Positions 15,262 through 24,953 of a DNA stretch of 42,124 nt are shown here, in pieces. This stretch comes from an uncultured Pedobacter sp. (GTDB taxonomy: Bacteria; Bacteroidota; Bacteroidia; Sphingobacteriales; Sphingobacteriaceae). The stretch spans positions 1 through 42,124 of the forward strand of contig CAMLDJ010000019.1 in NCBI GenBank assembly GCA_946478755.1, read 5' to 3'. Each line of letters begins with the position of its first letter. The first letter of the stretch is position 1. A program made the position numbers and the translations under genes. Below the pieces are notes generated by a model. That model was not told the DNA's origin. It saw only the letters and a list, made by a program, of their open reading frames with translations, and did no database searches.

Positions 15262-16836
15262 ATGAAGAAGATATTTTTAATTGCATTTCTTTTTACCACC
15301 TGCTCATTGTCGTCCTGCAAGAAATTTCTGGAGACCAAACCGCAGGATTTTGTATCGCCAGAAAATTATTTCAACACGGAAGCGGAAGTGCAAAGGGCAC
15401 TCAATGGCGCATACAACAGATTGGTGGATACTTTTGGCCGCTTGTACCAGCGGGGACTGTGGAGTTATTTTGCCGTAAGCGACGAATTTTTCTACAGCAA
15501 CATCAGCTCAAATAACCTTAAAGTACATGATTTTGATGCGGGAAATCTGGATGTGAGCCGCTTGTGGGAAGGTTGCTACCAGGGTATTGACCGTGCCAAC
15601 CAGGTGATCGCGAACATAGACAATGCACAGATTGATAAAAGCAAGCGCGATAATTTTAAAGGTCAGGCTTTGTTCCTGAGGGCATACTTTCACTTTTTGC
15701 TGGTTACCAATTATGGCGATATCCCATTGAAGCTCACACCGACTTCATCGCCAACGGACGAACCTTTGCCGCGTTCACCTATAGCTGAGGTATATGCCCA
15801 GATTGTAGCTGATATGAAAGCAGCAGAAGAAATGGTGTTGCCTATTGATCAGGTGGTTAGCAACGAAGTGGTTTCTAAAACCGCAGTGCAGGCCGTGTTG
15901 GCCAGGATATACCTGAAGATGGCCGGAGCGCCTTTAAAAGACGTAGCCAAATATGGGGATGCCCTCATTTATGCAGATAAGGTAATCACTTCTGGCAAAC
16001 ACGCACTGAATCCGGATTATAAACAGATTTTCATCAATCAATCGCAGGATAAGTATGATCCGAAAGAATGTATCTGGGAGATTGGTATGTACGGCAATCA
16101 GCAAGGCACCGAGCAGATTGCTGGTTCGGTAGGGATCGATAACGGTATTTTGTGCCCGGACAATGAAATTGGGTATTCTGGCGGCGCCATGCGGGTAACC
16201 AAAAGAATATATGATTTGTATAAAACAGGTGATTTACGCAGGGATTGGGCGATATCGCCGTTTTACTATAAAACTACTGCGGGTGTAACGGCTGCGGTGA
16301 ATTATACGGCCTCGCAGATCTATGACCGCAATATCGGTAAATGGCGCAGACAGTATGAATTGCTTACCCCGAAACACAGGACCTATAACTCCACAAATTT
16401 CCCGGTGATTCGTTATTCGGATGTGCTGCTGATGAAGGCCGAAGCCGAAAACCAGGTACACGGCCCAACAGATATTGCCTATGACGCCATAAATCAGGTA
16501 CGCAGAAGAGGGTATGGAAAGCCGTTGACAACACCAGATGCGATTGCGGATGTTACACCTGGTCTGGTCAAAGCAGATTTTTTAAAGGAAGTACAGGATG
16601 AGCGTGGAAGAGAGCTTGCTTTTGAAGGCTTACGTAAGCACGACCTGATCAGGTGGGATTTGTACCTTACCAATATGAGTTCGCTCATCACTGAGGTAAC
16701 CAATACTGCGCCTTCGAACTGGCAACGTGCATCAATTGCTGCCAAAAACACAACCGAACGGAACCTTTTGTTGCCAATACCTACCTTGGAACTAACAAGC
16801 AATCCGAAAATTACCTGGCAAAACAAAGGATGGTAA
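15262..16836 (+). CDS. SusD/RagB-type glycan-binding surface lipoprotein (PUL1)
   Basis: The 524-residue lipoprotein has a lipobox (SLSSC, Cys19 preceded by a hydrophobic stretch) and the SusD N-terminal signature KKFLETKPQDFVSPENYF. The SusD-like TPR and C-terminal domains are complete: QALFLRAYFHFLLVTNYGDIP, RYSDVLLMKAEAENQ, QDERGRELAFEGLRKHDLIRWD and the terminal LLPIPTLELTSNPKITWQN. It caps the SusC transporter and delivers glycan to it at the cell surface. It has the normal length of the family, unlike the PUL2 SusD. Confidence 0.96.
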   Translation: MKKIFLIAFLFTTCSLSSCKKFLETKPQDFVSPENYFNTEAEVQRALNGAYNRLVDTFGRLYQRGLWSYFAVSDEFFYSNISSNNLKVHDFDAGNLDVSRLWEGCYQGIDRANQVIANIDNAQIDKSKRDNFKGQALFLRAYFHFLLVTNYGDIPLKLTPTSSPTDEPLPRSPIAEVYAQIVADMKAAEEMVLPIDQVVSNEVVSKTAVQAVLARIYLKMAGAPLKDVAKYGDALIYADKVITSGKHALNPDYKQIFINQSQDKYDPKECIWEIGMYGNQQGTEQIAGSVGIDNGILCPDNEIGYSGGAMRVTKRIYDLYKTGDLRRDWAISPFYYKTTAGVTAAVNYTASQIYDRNIGKWRRQYELLTPKHRTYNSTNFPVIRYSDVLLMKAEAENQVHGPTDIAYDAINQVRRRGYGKPLTTPDAIADVTPGLVKADFLKEVQDERGRELAFEGLRKHDLIRWDLYLTNMSSLITEVTNTAPSNWQRASIAAKNTTERNLLLPIPTLELTSNPKITWQNKGW

Positions 16837-16859
16837 GGATGATGATTTTTTAATAAGAT

Positions 16860-19703
16860 ATGAAGCTTAAAACGATAACCAGTACATTATTAGCCCTTTT
16901 CATCTGGCCCGCTTTGATGCAGGGCCAGACGAAATATTCCGTTTCCAGGAAAAACAGAAGCATTGAAATTACTTCACGTTCAGTTGCCTACGCATTTAAC
17001 GGAAACTTTAGCATTCTCTATACAGAAAAAGATCCCGATATGGCTTTGCGTCCTGCAGGTATTGACGGTGTTTCCTACAATGTACCTAGCTGGAAAACGT
17101 ATCCTGGAAAGAAAGCGGATCTAAAGCAAACCAAGACCGATGCTTCGGTAGCCGGAGATGGATTTGACGATAAGATATTGCGGAGTGCACAAGGCGGGCG
17201 GACTACATATATTGCCAATGGTGCAAAGGAAATAGCGATAACGCCTGTAAGTATTTCACAGAAAGGGAACACCGTGGTATTTAAGTATAAAAGCAATCCT
17301 TTATTTGACTTTAGCGCAAAGCTGGTGCTTTTGGAAGGAAAGGATCCTTCTCTTGAATTCACTTTACAGCCCCGTGCAGACGGATATTTCTCTGTAGGAT
17401 ATACCGGTGCCCCTACGTTTAAGCCTGAAGCGCTTAAGGAGATATGGCAACCGTTTATTTGGCAGGAAATGCGGTTTCCGGATAAACCTTATCTGACCAC
17501 TGCCCACATGAGTCCGGTGCCAACCACTTTATTGTATGATGGTAAAAACACGCTAGGGGTAATGGCCGCACCAAAGTATTTGCCATTTGATCCTTTGCCC
17601 GTACTCACCAACAGCCAGTTCGGTATCGCCCTACGCAATCAGGAAGGAAACGCGCAAAACGCAGTGTATGCACCTGTCCTTGGGGGAATGAATTCAGAAA
17701 TGAAAGCCGGATCTGCATTTGCATTTCAGGTCTATCTCCTTGTACAACCGATGATGATCAGCAAGGCTTATGAGAAGATCGCCCGTGCCTATTTTGGGTT
17801 TAAAGATTACCGCAAAAATGATATCGCCTCCTTAAACCAGGCACTGGATAATATTACAGATTATTCGCTGAGTAAATATGCGCTTTTTGTGGATTCACTG
17901 AAGGGCTGTGCTTACTCTACCGATGTACCAGGTGCAGTAAAGAATGTATCCAGTTTAAACCCGCTGGAGTTATCCATGGTAATGGACAACAAAACGATGT
18001 TTGACAAGCGGGCATATCCACTGATCGAGTATATGTTATCAAGAGAAAAATTCCTGTTTTCGTTGGATTCGACACAAAAGATCCAGAGCCCCTCGCGGAA
18101 GCTCAAAGGGCCTGTAGCGCCCATCTCTGAACTGGTATCCTTGTATAATGTATTCAATAAAGAGAATCCCCTGTTTAAAGAGATGGCGAAGAGGGAATAT
18201 TTTCACTCCAGGGAACGCAATCTGGATGTGAAAGAAAATGGAAACAGCTGGATGAACGCCATGCACCTGTATAAAGCTACGGGAGATAAAGCTTATCTGG
18301 AGAAAGCTACACAAGGGGCAGATGAATATCTTAAAACACGTGTGCAGGATCCACAGAAAACATTCCGCGATAAAACAGCAGGCGGATTGTTCTTTTGGCC
18401 AACATTTACCAACAAGTGGATCGATCTGATGGAGCTGTATGAGCTAACAAGCATTAAACGATACCTGGATGCCGCCCATGAGGGGGCCAGGCATTATGCC
18501 ATGTTTACCTGGATGACACCGGCAATTCCGGATAGCTTGATTACGGTGAACAAGGATGGAAAAGCCCCAATGTACTGGTATTTGAAATCTAAGGGGCATA
18601 AACAAATGTATTATCCCGAGGAAAAGGCACCGGCATGGAGGTTATCGGAGATCGGCCTTACGCCGGAGTCTTCAGGAACAAGCACAGGGCATCGGGCCAT
18701 TTTTATGGCCAATTATGCACCCTGGATGCTAAAGCTTGGTTATTACACCAATGATCCTTATTTAAGGGAAATAGCGAAAGCCGCAATCATTGGTCGCTAC
18801 CGTAATTTTCCGGGATATCACATCAATACCGCACGTACTACAGCCTATGAGAAACTGGATTTTCCATTACACAATCATAAAGACCAGAGTGTAAATTCTT
18901 TTCATTATAACCATATTCTTCCAATGGCTTCTATGCTGTTAGACTATCTGGTTACCGATGCCTTTGTACGATCGGAAGGTAAGATCGATTTTCCGGCAGA
19001 GTTTATAGAAGGTTATGCTTATCTGCAAAGTAATTTTTATGGCAGTAAGACCGGCGTATTTTATGATGAAAAGGATGTACAGCTGTGGATGCCCGCCAAA
19101 TTACTTACCAGCAGTAATGTGGAGCTGAATTACATTTCCGGCCGAAGAGGGAATAGTGTTTTTATCGCATTTATGAATCAATCCGCGCAGCCTGTAAAGT
19201 CGTCAATTGTCCTAAACCAGGATCTGGTAAAACCAGGTGAGAAGGCTTTAATTGCTGTTCATCAGGGAGATAAATGGGTAAAAGGACAAACTGTAGGAGC
19301 GGATGGTTTTCAGGTTACCGTAGCTGCCAATGGTCTCACCGTAATCAAAATTGAGCAGACAGAACCAAACATACAAATCCAGGACCAATTGCTGGCCAGG
19401 GGAACTACTGTGAAAAATGACATGGTTGATATAGACCTGGGAAATGCGAAAGCTTTTTCTTTCCGTTTTGGAAACAGGTCGAAGGCTTATGTCTATCTGC
19501 AGGATGACGATACAGTATTTTCTGAAGTGAACATGAGCTATAGTTTAAAAGGTGGCAAAAAAGCGACTATCGTTGACCAGGACTATCCATTTGAATTTAC
19601 GGTGGACTTGCCTAATGGGGATAATTCGATCACAATTCAACTGGAAGCAGTTAAGAAAGATGGTTCAAAGATAAGTTCAACCGCGGTGAAACTCGGTAAC
19701 TAA
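16860..19703 (+). CDS. Large secreted protein of unrecognised family, possible alpha/alpha-barrel glycan-active enzyme
   Basis: I do not recognise a named family in this 947-residue protein. It begins with a signal peptide (residues 1-23, LMQGQ) and so is exported. Residues about 25-300 look beta-rich, and about 310-700 look helical with repeated helix-hairpin patterns (NSWMNAMHLYKATGDKAYLEKA, WIDLMELYELTSIKRYLDAAHEGA, APWMLKLGYYTNDPYLREIAKAAI), resembling the six- or seven-hairpin toroid of polysaccharide lyases and glycoside hydrolases; about 710-945 are again beta-rich. Candidate active-site residues include those in FPLHNHKDQSVNSFHYNHILP. Its position in the operon between SusD and GH106 supports a glycan-degrading role. 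No catalytic mechanism is claimed. Confidence 0.8.
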   Translation: MKLKTITSTLLALFIWPALMQGQTKYSVSRKNRSIEITSRSVAYAFNGNFSILYTEKDPDMALRPAGIDGVSYNVPSWKTYPGKKADLKQTKTDASVAGDGFDDKILRSAQGGRTTYIANGAKEIAITPVSISQKGNTVVFKYKSNPLFDFSAKLVLLEGKDPSLEFTLQPRADGYFSVGYTGAPTFKPEALKEIWQPFIWQEMRFPDKPYLTTAHMSPVPTTLLYDGKNTLGVMAAPKYLPFDPLPVLTNSQFGIALRNQEGNAQNAVYAPVLGGMNSEMKAGSAFAFQVYLLVQPMMISKAYEKIARAYFGFKDYRKNDIASLNQALDNITDYSLSKYALFVDSLKGCAYSTDVPGAVKNVSSLNPLELSMVMDNKTMFDKRAYPLIEYMLSREKFLFSLDSTQKIQSPSRKLKGPVAPISELVSLYNVFNKENPLFKEMAKREYFHSRERNLDVKENGNSWMNAMHLYKATGDKAYLEKATQGADEYLKTRVQDPQKTFRDKTAGGLFFWPTFTNKWIDLMELYELTSIKRYLDAAHEGARHYAMFTWMTPAIPDSLITVNKDGKAPMYWYLKSKGHKQMYYPEEKAPAWRLSEIGLTPESSGTSTGHRAIFMANYAPWMLKLGYYTNDPYLREIAKAAIIGRYRNFPGYHINTARTTAYEKLDFPLHNHKDQSVNSFHYNHILPMASMLLDYLVTDAFVRSEGKIDFPAEFIEGYAYLQSNFYGSKTGVFYDEKDVQLWMPAKLLTSSNVELNYISGRRGNSVFIAFMNQSAQPVKSSIVLNQDLVKPGEKALIAVHQGDKWVKGQTVGADGFQVTVAANGLTVIKIEQTEPNIQIQDQLLARGTTVKNDMVDIDLGNAKAFSFRFGNRSKAYVYLQDDDTVFSEVNMSYSLKGGKKATIVDQDYPFEFTVDLPNGDNSITIQLEAVKKDGSKISSTAVKLGN

Positions 19704-19705
19704 AA

Positions 19706-22700
19706 ATGTTTAATTCGGAAAATAAGGACCAAAAGATATTGATGGGCATTATACCATACCTCCAGCTGAAGCTAAGACTTTTTTTGATGGTCGCTGTTGT
19801 GACGATTATTGGTTCGGTTTTTCCGGTTACCCTATTTGCCCAGACCAACGCCGGCATGCTGTCTAAAGAAAGGTTTAAAAATCCAGTCAACAGTTCAAAA
19901 CCATTGACCTGGTGGCATTGGATTAATGGAAACGTAACCAGGGAAGGCATTAAAAAAGACCTGATTGACATGAAACGGGTTGGGATTGGTGGTGTTCAAT
20001 TATTTGATACCCATATGTACCTGCCAAAAGGACCGATCCGCTATGGAAGTGATGCATGGTTCAACCATGTACATTATGCCATGCAGGTATGTGATAGCCT
20101 TGGCCTGGAATTTTACATGACCAATAGTCCAGGCTGGTCGGGAGCTGGCGGTCCCTGGATTACCCTGGAGAAATCCATGAAACAACTGGTATACAGTGAA
20201 ACCAAGGCAAACCATTCAAAATCAACACAATTAGCCGTTCCATTTACAAAAAGCGGTTTTTATAAGGATATAGCCATAATCGCCGTTTCAGCTGCAGGAG
20301 GTAGGGAAGAAGAACTTAGCGCTGAAACGGTTAGTCTGCGCAACGCGACAACCCATAGCGAGTTAAAGAAATTGGTGGATCATAACCTTCAAACTTCAAT
20401 ATCTTTCGAAAAGAACGGGTCAGATCCGATGGTTATCGAATTTAAGTTTAAATCTGTCGGGAATATGAATTCACTGAATATCAGCCTATCCGACATTGCG
20501 AACAAAATTGATTTCAAAGGTGCGATAAGCATTTCAAATGACGGGGTCAAATTCAAACAGGCAGCTGTTTTTAACTTTGCGGATCATCAGGCACCAACAG
20601 GCAATTTCACAATTCCATTTGAAGCGGAAAAAATCAAATTTTTAAGACTCTCTATTGATCATCCAAAGAGATCTTTTAGCATCAATGAAATCGGGTTTAA
20701 AAATCTTTACGGATTGAAAGATTGGAAGTCGCGGACCGGAATGTCGAAATCTCCGTTTATAACAGCCGATGTCCTGACAAATGATAAAAGATCAGCGCTT
20801 AAGCCGGATGAAATTATTGAGGTAACCCGTTTTGTTGATGCTAAAACCGGTTTACTGAAATGGACTCCTCCTGCCGGAGACTGGACAATTTTAAGGTTCG
20901 GTTATACCACCACTGGTAAAATTATTCATCCCGCGGTTGAGGAAGGAACAGGTTATGAAGTTGATAAACTGGATCCTGAAGCCGTTGCTTTTCAATTTAA
21001 TCATGCTTTGGGCCGGATCATAAAGGATGCAGGTAAGCTGTTGGGAAGAACGTTTAAGGGTGTTTTATATGACAGCTTTGAAGGTGGTTTTCAGAACTGG
21101 ACGGCAAACCTGCCGGAATACTTCGCTGATAAAAATAATTACAAACTGATCCCGTATTTGCCGGTATTAACAGGAAGAATGATAGAGAGTAAGGCCAGGA
21201 CATCAGCTGTGCTTTGGGATTTTCAGCAAACACTTACTACGCTGTTTGCCGAAAATTATTACGGAACAATGCAAAAGTTAGCCAATCAGCATCAGTTGAA
21301 AATATTTTCCGAATCTCAGGGCGGGCCCATGTCTCCAGCGCATGCCAATGCCTATGTAGATGTGCCAATGAACGAATTCTGGACAGATGGCATCCAGCTC
21401 CGCGAGAAACTGATTAAACAAACTGTTTCCATCGCCAATATTTTAGGCAAAAATATAGTTGCTGCCGAAGCATTTACGTCGAAACCTGAGTTTGGCAAAT
21501 GGCAAAGCACACCGGAAAGCATGAAAACTATTGGTGATTATGCTTTTACCACAGGCATTAACCGTTTTATTTTTCATACCTACACACACCAGCCTTACGA
21601 TGTTGTTCCTGGTTTTACCATGGGGAGATATGGAACCGACTTTGGAAGAACAAATACCTGGTGGAAATATGGAACAGGCTGGATGAGCTATATTACCCGA
21701 AGCCAGTATTTATTGCAGCAGGGGCATATTGTAGCAGATGTGTGCTTTTTATCTTCCAATGATGCCATTTATGAGTATCCTGCCAAGGCACCAATTTTGC
21801 CAAAAGGATACAATTTCGATATTATTTATCCTGCCTATCTGAAGAAAATTGAAGTCGTGGATGGGGAGCTCAGGCTACAAACTGGTCCGGCTTACAAAAT
21901 AATGGTGTTGCCTGATTATCCGTTCATGGAACTGGAAACTTTGCTGAGGCTACAAAAGCTGCTCAGGTCTGGAGCGATCATTAGCGGAGCACCACTACTT
22001 GCTTCTCCAAAGGGAGCTGACAGAACAAAAAAGCAACAGTTTGACGAACTGGTAAAAGAGATCTGGGGTGATCTGGATGGCAAATCTGTTTTAGTTAAGC
22101 ACTATGGGAAAGGAAAGGTGTATTGGGGCAAGCCTATAGAACTGATCATGGCTGACCTCAGACTAAAACCTGACGTTAAGATCATTTCGGATGGCAGGGA
22201 CCCGGTCAGATATATCCATAAGAAATCAAAGGATACCGATATTTACTTGATCAGCAACCAAGGGGATAATGGGTTAGATTTAACCGCCAGCTTTCGTAAT
22301 CAGGGTAAGCAACCAGAAATATGGGATGCAGAAACTGGAAAAACCTGGAATGCCACAGTTTTTGATACCATCGGAAATAGGGTGAACATCCCGCTACATT
22401 TGGGTCCGAAAGCAGCGCTGTTTGTTGTTTTTAACAAGGCCTTACCTGAAAAATGGATCGTTAAAGCCGCAACTAATGCTGATTTCGCCGCGTCCTTAAA
22501 TTCAGACGAAAATTTATATAGACTGGACGCGAATGCTTCGGTTGATTTAGCTTATAGCGACGGAAGCAGTCAGCACAAAACTCTGGTAAAAAGCAAGGCT
22601 GACCAAATTTTAAGGGGTCCCTGGACATTGAATTTTTTAGATGGCAGGAATGCCCCGGCCGATTATAAAATGAATCAGCTCAGCCTTTGGCAAAACATCG

Positions 22701-23188
22701 ACAAGCCGGCAATCAGATATTATTCAGGAACAGTATCTTATCAAAACCGGTTTAACATGGATACAATTGATACGGGCGCAGCAGTTATGCTCGAGCTTGG
22801 AGCCTTGTATGATTTGGCCGAAGTGCGTATTAATCAAAGATCAGCCGGCATCATCTGGAAAAAACCTTACCAGCTAGATATATCCTCCTTCTTAAAAAAA
22901 GGCGACAACGAGATTGAAATATTGGTTGCCAATCGTTGGATAAACAGGTTAATTGGCGACGAATTTATCCATACAGATCTCAGATACGACCTGAGCAATA
23001 ACAAATTTACGACGGGTAAGCTCATTGAACTGCCTTTGTGGTTGGGTAATCCTAAGGTTAAAAGAACCGATCATCGTTTTACTTTCAGTACCTGGAAGCA
23101 CTATAGCACCGAAGACCCACTGGTGAACTCAGGTTTATCAGGCCCGGTTAAACTTACATTTTTTAAACAATTTCATTTAGAGCTTTAA
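19706..23188 (+). CDS. GH106-family alpha-L-rhamnosidase
   Basis: The 1160-residue protein shows the GH106 N-terminal signature: RFKNPVNSSKPLTWWHWINGNVT followed by REGIKKDLIDMKRVGIGGVQLF and PGWSGAGGPWI. Other family segments are FSESQGGPMSP and EFWTDGIQLREKLIKQ, and a terminal beta-sandwich (YYSGTVSYQNRF to WKKPYQLDISSFLKKGDNEIEILVANRW) binds and orients substrate. The signal peptide is at residues about 20-46 (LFAQ); the ATG at 19742 is an alternative start. It should release terminal alpha-L-rhamnose from an imported oligosaccharide in the periplasm. It begins only two bases after the preceding stop, indicating coupled translation. Catalytic carboxylates were not assigned individually. 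Confidence 0.88.
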   Translation: MFNSENKDQKILMGIIPYLQLKLRLFLMVAVVTIIGSVFPVTLFAQTNAGMLSKERFKNPVNSSKPLTWWHWINGNVTREGIKKDLIDMKRVGIGGVQLFDTHMYLPKGPIRYGSDAWFNHVHYAMQVCDSLGLEFYMTNSPGWSGAGGPWITLEKSMKQLVYSETKANHSKSTQLAVPFTKSGFYKDIAIIAVSAAGGREEELSAETVSLRNATTHSELKKLVDHNLQTSISFEKNGSDPMVIEFKFKSVGNMNSLNISLSDIANKIDFKGAISISNDGVKFKQAAVFNFADHQAPTGNFTIPFEAEKIKFLRLSIDHPKRSFSINEIGFKNLYGLKDWKSRTGMSKSPFITADVLTNDKRSALKPDEIIEVTRFVDAKTGLLKWTPPAGDWTILRFGYTTTGKIIHPAVEEGTGYEVDKLDPEAVAFQFNHALGRIIKDAGKLLGRTFKGVLYDSFEGGFQNWTANLPEYFADKNNYKLIPYLPVLTGRMIESKARTSAVLWDFQQTLTTLFAENYYGTMQKLANQHQLKIFSESQGGPMSPAHANAYVDVPMNEFWTDGIQLREKLIKQTVSIANILGKNIVAAEAFTSKPEFGKWQSTPESMKTIGDYAFTTGINRFIFHTYTHQPYDVVPGFTMGRYGTDFGRTNTWWKYGTGWMSYITRSQYLLQQGHIVADVCFLSSNDAIYEYPAKAPILPKGYNFDIIYPAYLKKIEVVDGELRLQTGPAYKIMVLPDYPFMELETLLRLQKLLRSGAIISGAPLLASPKGADRTKKQQFDELVKEIWGDLDGKSVLVKHYGKGKVYWGKPIELIMADLRLKPDVKIISDGRDPVRYIHKKSKDTDIYLISNQGDNGLDLTASFRNQGKQPEIWDAETGKTWNATVFDTIGNRVNIPLHLGPKAALFVVFNKALPEKWIVKAATNADFAASLNSDENLYRLDANASVDLAYSDGSSQHKTLVKSKADQILRGPWTLNFLDGRNAPADYKMNQLSLWQNIDKPAIRYYSGTVSYQNRFNMDTIDTGAAVMLELGALYDLAEVRINQRSAGIIWKKPYQLDISSFLKKGDNEIEILVANRWINRLIGDEFIHTDLRYDLSNNKFTTGKLIELPLWLGNPKVKRTDHRFTFSTWKHYSTEDPLVNSGLSGPVKLTFFKQFHLEL

Positions 23189-23197
23189 TCATTTGAC

Positions 23198-24928
23198 ATG
23201 ACCTCATCCTTAGACTTTATCGTTATCTTATTTTTCTCCGCTTTTATATTGGGTATAGGTTTACTATTTTCCAGAACCAGTGTCAATATGAAATCCTTTT
23301 TTGCCGGCGGAGAGGCAGTACCCTGGTTTATCGGAGGGCTTTCACTTTTTATGAGCTTCTTTTCTGCAGGTACATTTGTAGCCTGGGGCTCTGTGGCCTA
23401 TAAATACGGCTGGGCATCGGTTACCATCCAGTGGACAATGGCTTTCGGCGCGCTGGTGGCTGCATTGTTTATTGCACCCAGATGGAAGAAAACTGGCAAT
23501 TTAACGGCGGCGGAATATATTCAGGAGCGGCTGGGAAGCGGTGTACAAAAACTGTACATCTACATCTTTATGGCGGTGTCTTTGTTTATCAAAGGCGCAG
23601 TGTTGTACCCGGTAGCCAAATTGGTTAGTACCTCGCTGGGTTTTCCCCTGGCAGAAACAACCGTTGTGCTCGGATTGATCATGATTGCCTACACCGCTGC
23701 GGGTGGCCTTTGGGCGGTTATGGTGACAGATATCTTGCAGTTCGTGGTACTGACCGCTGCTGTACTGATCATTTTACCCCTGGCCTTTGAAAAAGTAGGT
23801 GGGGCTGCGGCATTTGTGGACAATGCACCTCCGGATTTTTTTAACCTGCTCAATGGAGAGTACACCTTGTGGTTTGTTTTGGCTTTTGCAGGATATCATG
23901 TGTTTTATATCGGAGGAAACTGGACCTTTGTGCAGCGATATACCAGTGTAGACAGTCCGAAATCAGCCAGTAAGGTCGCCTATTTATTTGCGGCTTTATA
24001 CTTGATCAGCCCGGTCATCTGGATGCTGCCACCTATGTTGTATAAGGTAATCGACCCTTCTTTGCAGGGGCTGGATGCCGAAAACGCCTATCTGAAGGTA
24101 TGCCAGTTGGTATTGCCCCCCGGCTTAATGGGGCTAATGCTTACCGGGATGTACTTTTCTACCTCGGCAACAGCCAATACTACCTTGAATGTGGTGTCGG
24201 CAGTTTTTACCAATGATATTTATAAAAATGTGATCCGGCCTAAGGCCACTGATAAACAATTGATGAAGGTAGCGCGGCTATCCTCCTGGGCGCTGGGTAT
24301 ACTGATGATCATTATTGCACTGATTGTACCGGTAATGGGGGGCATGGTAGAAGTAGTGCTGACGGTAGCTGCGATCACAGCTGGTCCACTGATGGCCCCG
24401 CCGGTATGGGCCTTGTTTTCCAAAAAGTTAAGTGGATATGTGACGATAAGGATTACCATTTTTACGCTGCTAATAAACCTTTTCTTTAAATTGGTACTGC
24501 CACTTATCAATGGATTTAAATTGGATAGAGCAGCCGAAATGGTATTGGGCATGGGCTTGCCGGTGCTCCTGCTGTTGATCAATGAGTTGCTGATGATGCG
24601 TAAAAGTGCGTCGAAGGATTACCTGGCTTATGAGCAGTCGAGACTGACAAGAAAAGAAGAAAGCAAGTTAATGCTTGCAGATATCGGCGAAGCCCTTCAG
24701 ATCAAACGCCAGAATCAATTTGGGTTGAAGATCATCGCATTCTCTTTGCTGGTGACCGCCGTAATGCTTTTTGTGCTTAGCGGATTGGCCCCCTCGGGAC
24801 GCACGGTTACTTTCATTACAGGCCTGGGCATCTTGCTGGTATCCTTAATTCCATGGGTATCCTCTCTAAAGGCTAAGAAGACCATATCCAGGATGCTGGC
24901 CGAAAATGCTGAAATCAATAAAGTATAG
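23198..24928 (+). CDS. Sodium:solute symporter (SSS family)
   Basis: The 576-residue integral membrane protein has about 13-14 hydrophobic segments in the LeuT-like arrangement of the SSS/SGLT family: FFAGGEAVPWFIGGLSLFMSFFSAGTFV (TM1-TM2), an AAGGLWAVMVTDILQF segment, and STSATANTTLNVVSAVFTNDIYKNVIRP near TM8. The C-terminal region includes a cytoplasmic, charged loop (SRLTRKEESKLMLADIGEAL). It would bring a sugar or acid released in the periplasm across the inner membrane with Na+. Its place after GH106 suggests that it takes up the released sugar or its residue. There are 9 bases between its start and the preceding stop. Confidence 0.92.
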   Translation: MTSSLDFIVILFFSAFILGIGLLFSRTSVNMKSFFAGGEAVPWFIGGLSLFMSFFSAGTFVAWGSVAYKYGWASVTIQWTMAFGALVAALFIAPRWKKTGNLTAAEYIQERLGSGVQKLYIYIFMAVSLFIKGAVLYPVAKLVSTSLGFPLAETTVVLGLIMIAYTAAGGLWAVMVTDILQFVVLTAAVLIILPLAFEKVGGAAAFVDNAPPDFFNLLNGEYTLWFVLAFAGYHVFYIGGNWTFVQRYTSVDSPKSASKVAYLFAALYLISPVIWMLPPMLYKVIDPSLQGLDAENAYLKVCQLVLPPGLMGLMLTGMYFSTSATANTTLNVVSAVFTNDIYKNVIRPKATDKQLMKVARLSSWALGILMIIIALIVPVMGGMVEVVLTVAAITAGPLMAPPVWALFSKKLSGYVTIRITIFTLLINLFFKLVLPLINGFKLDRAAEMVLGMGLPVLLLLINELLMMRKSASKDYLAYEQSRLTRKEESKLMLADIGEALQIKRQNQFGLKIIAFSLLVTAVMLFVLSGLAPSGRTVTFITGLGILLVSLIPWVSSLKAKKTISRMLAENAEINKV

Positions 24929-24953
24929 TTAAAACATTAAAAATATAAACGGA

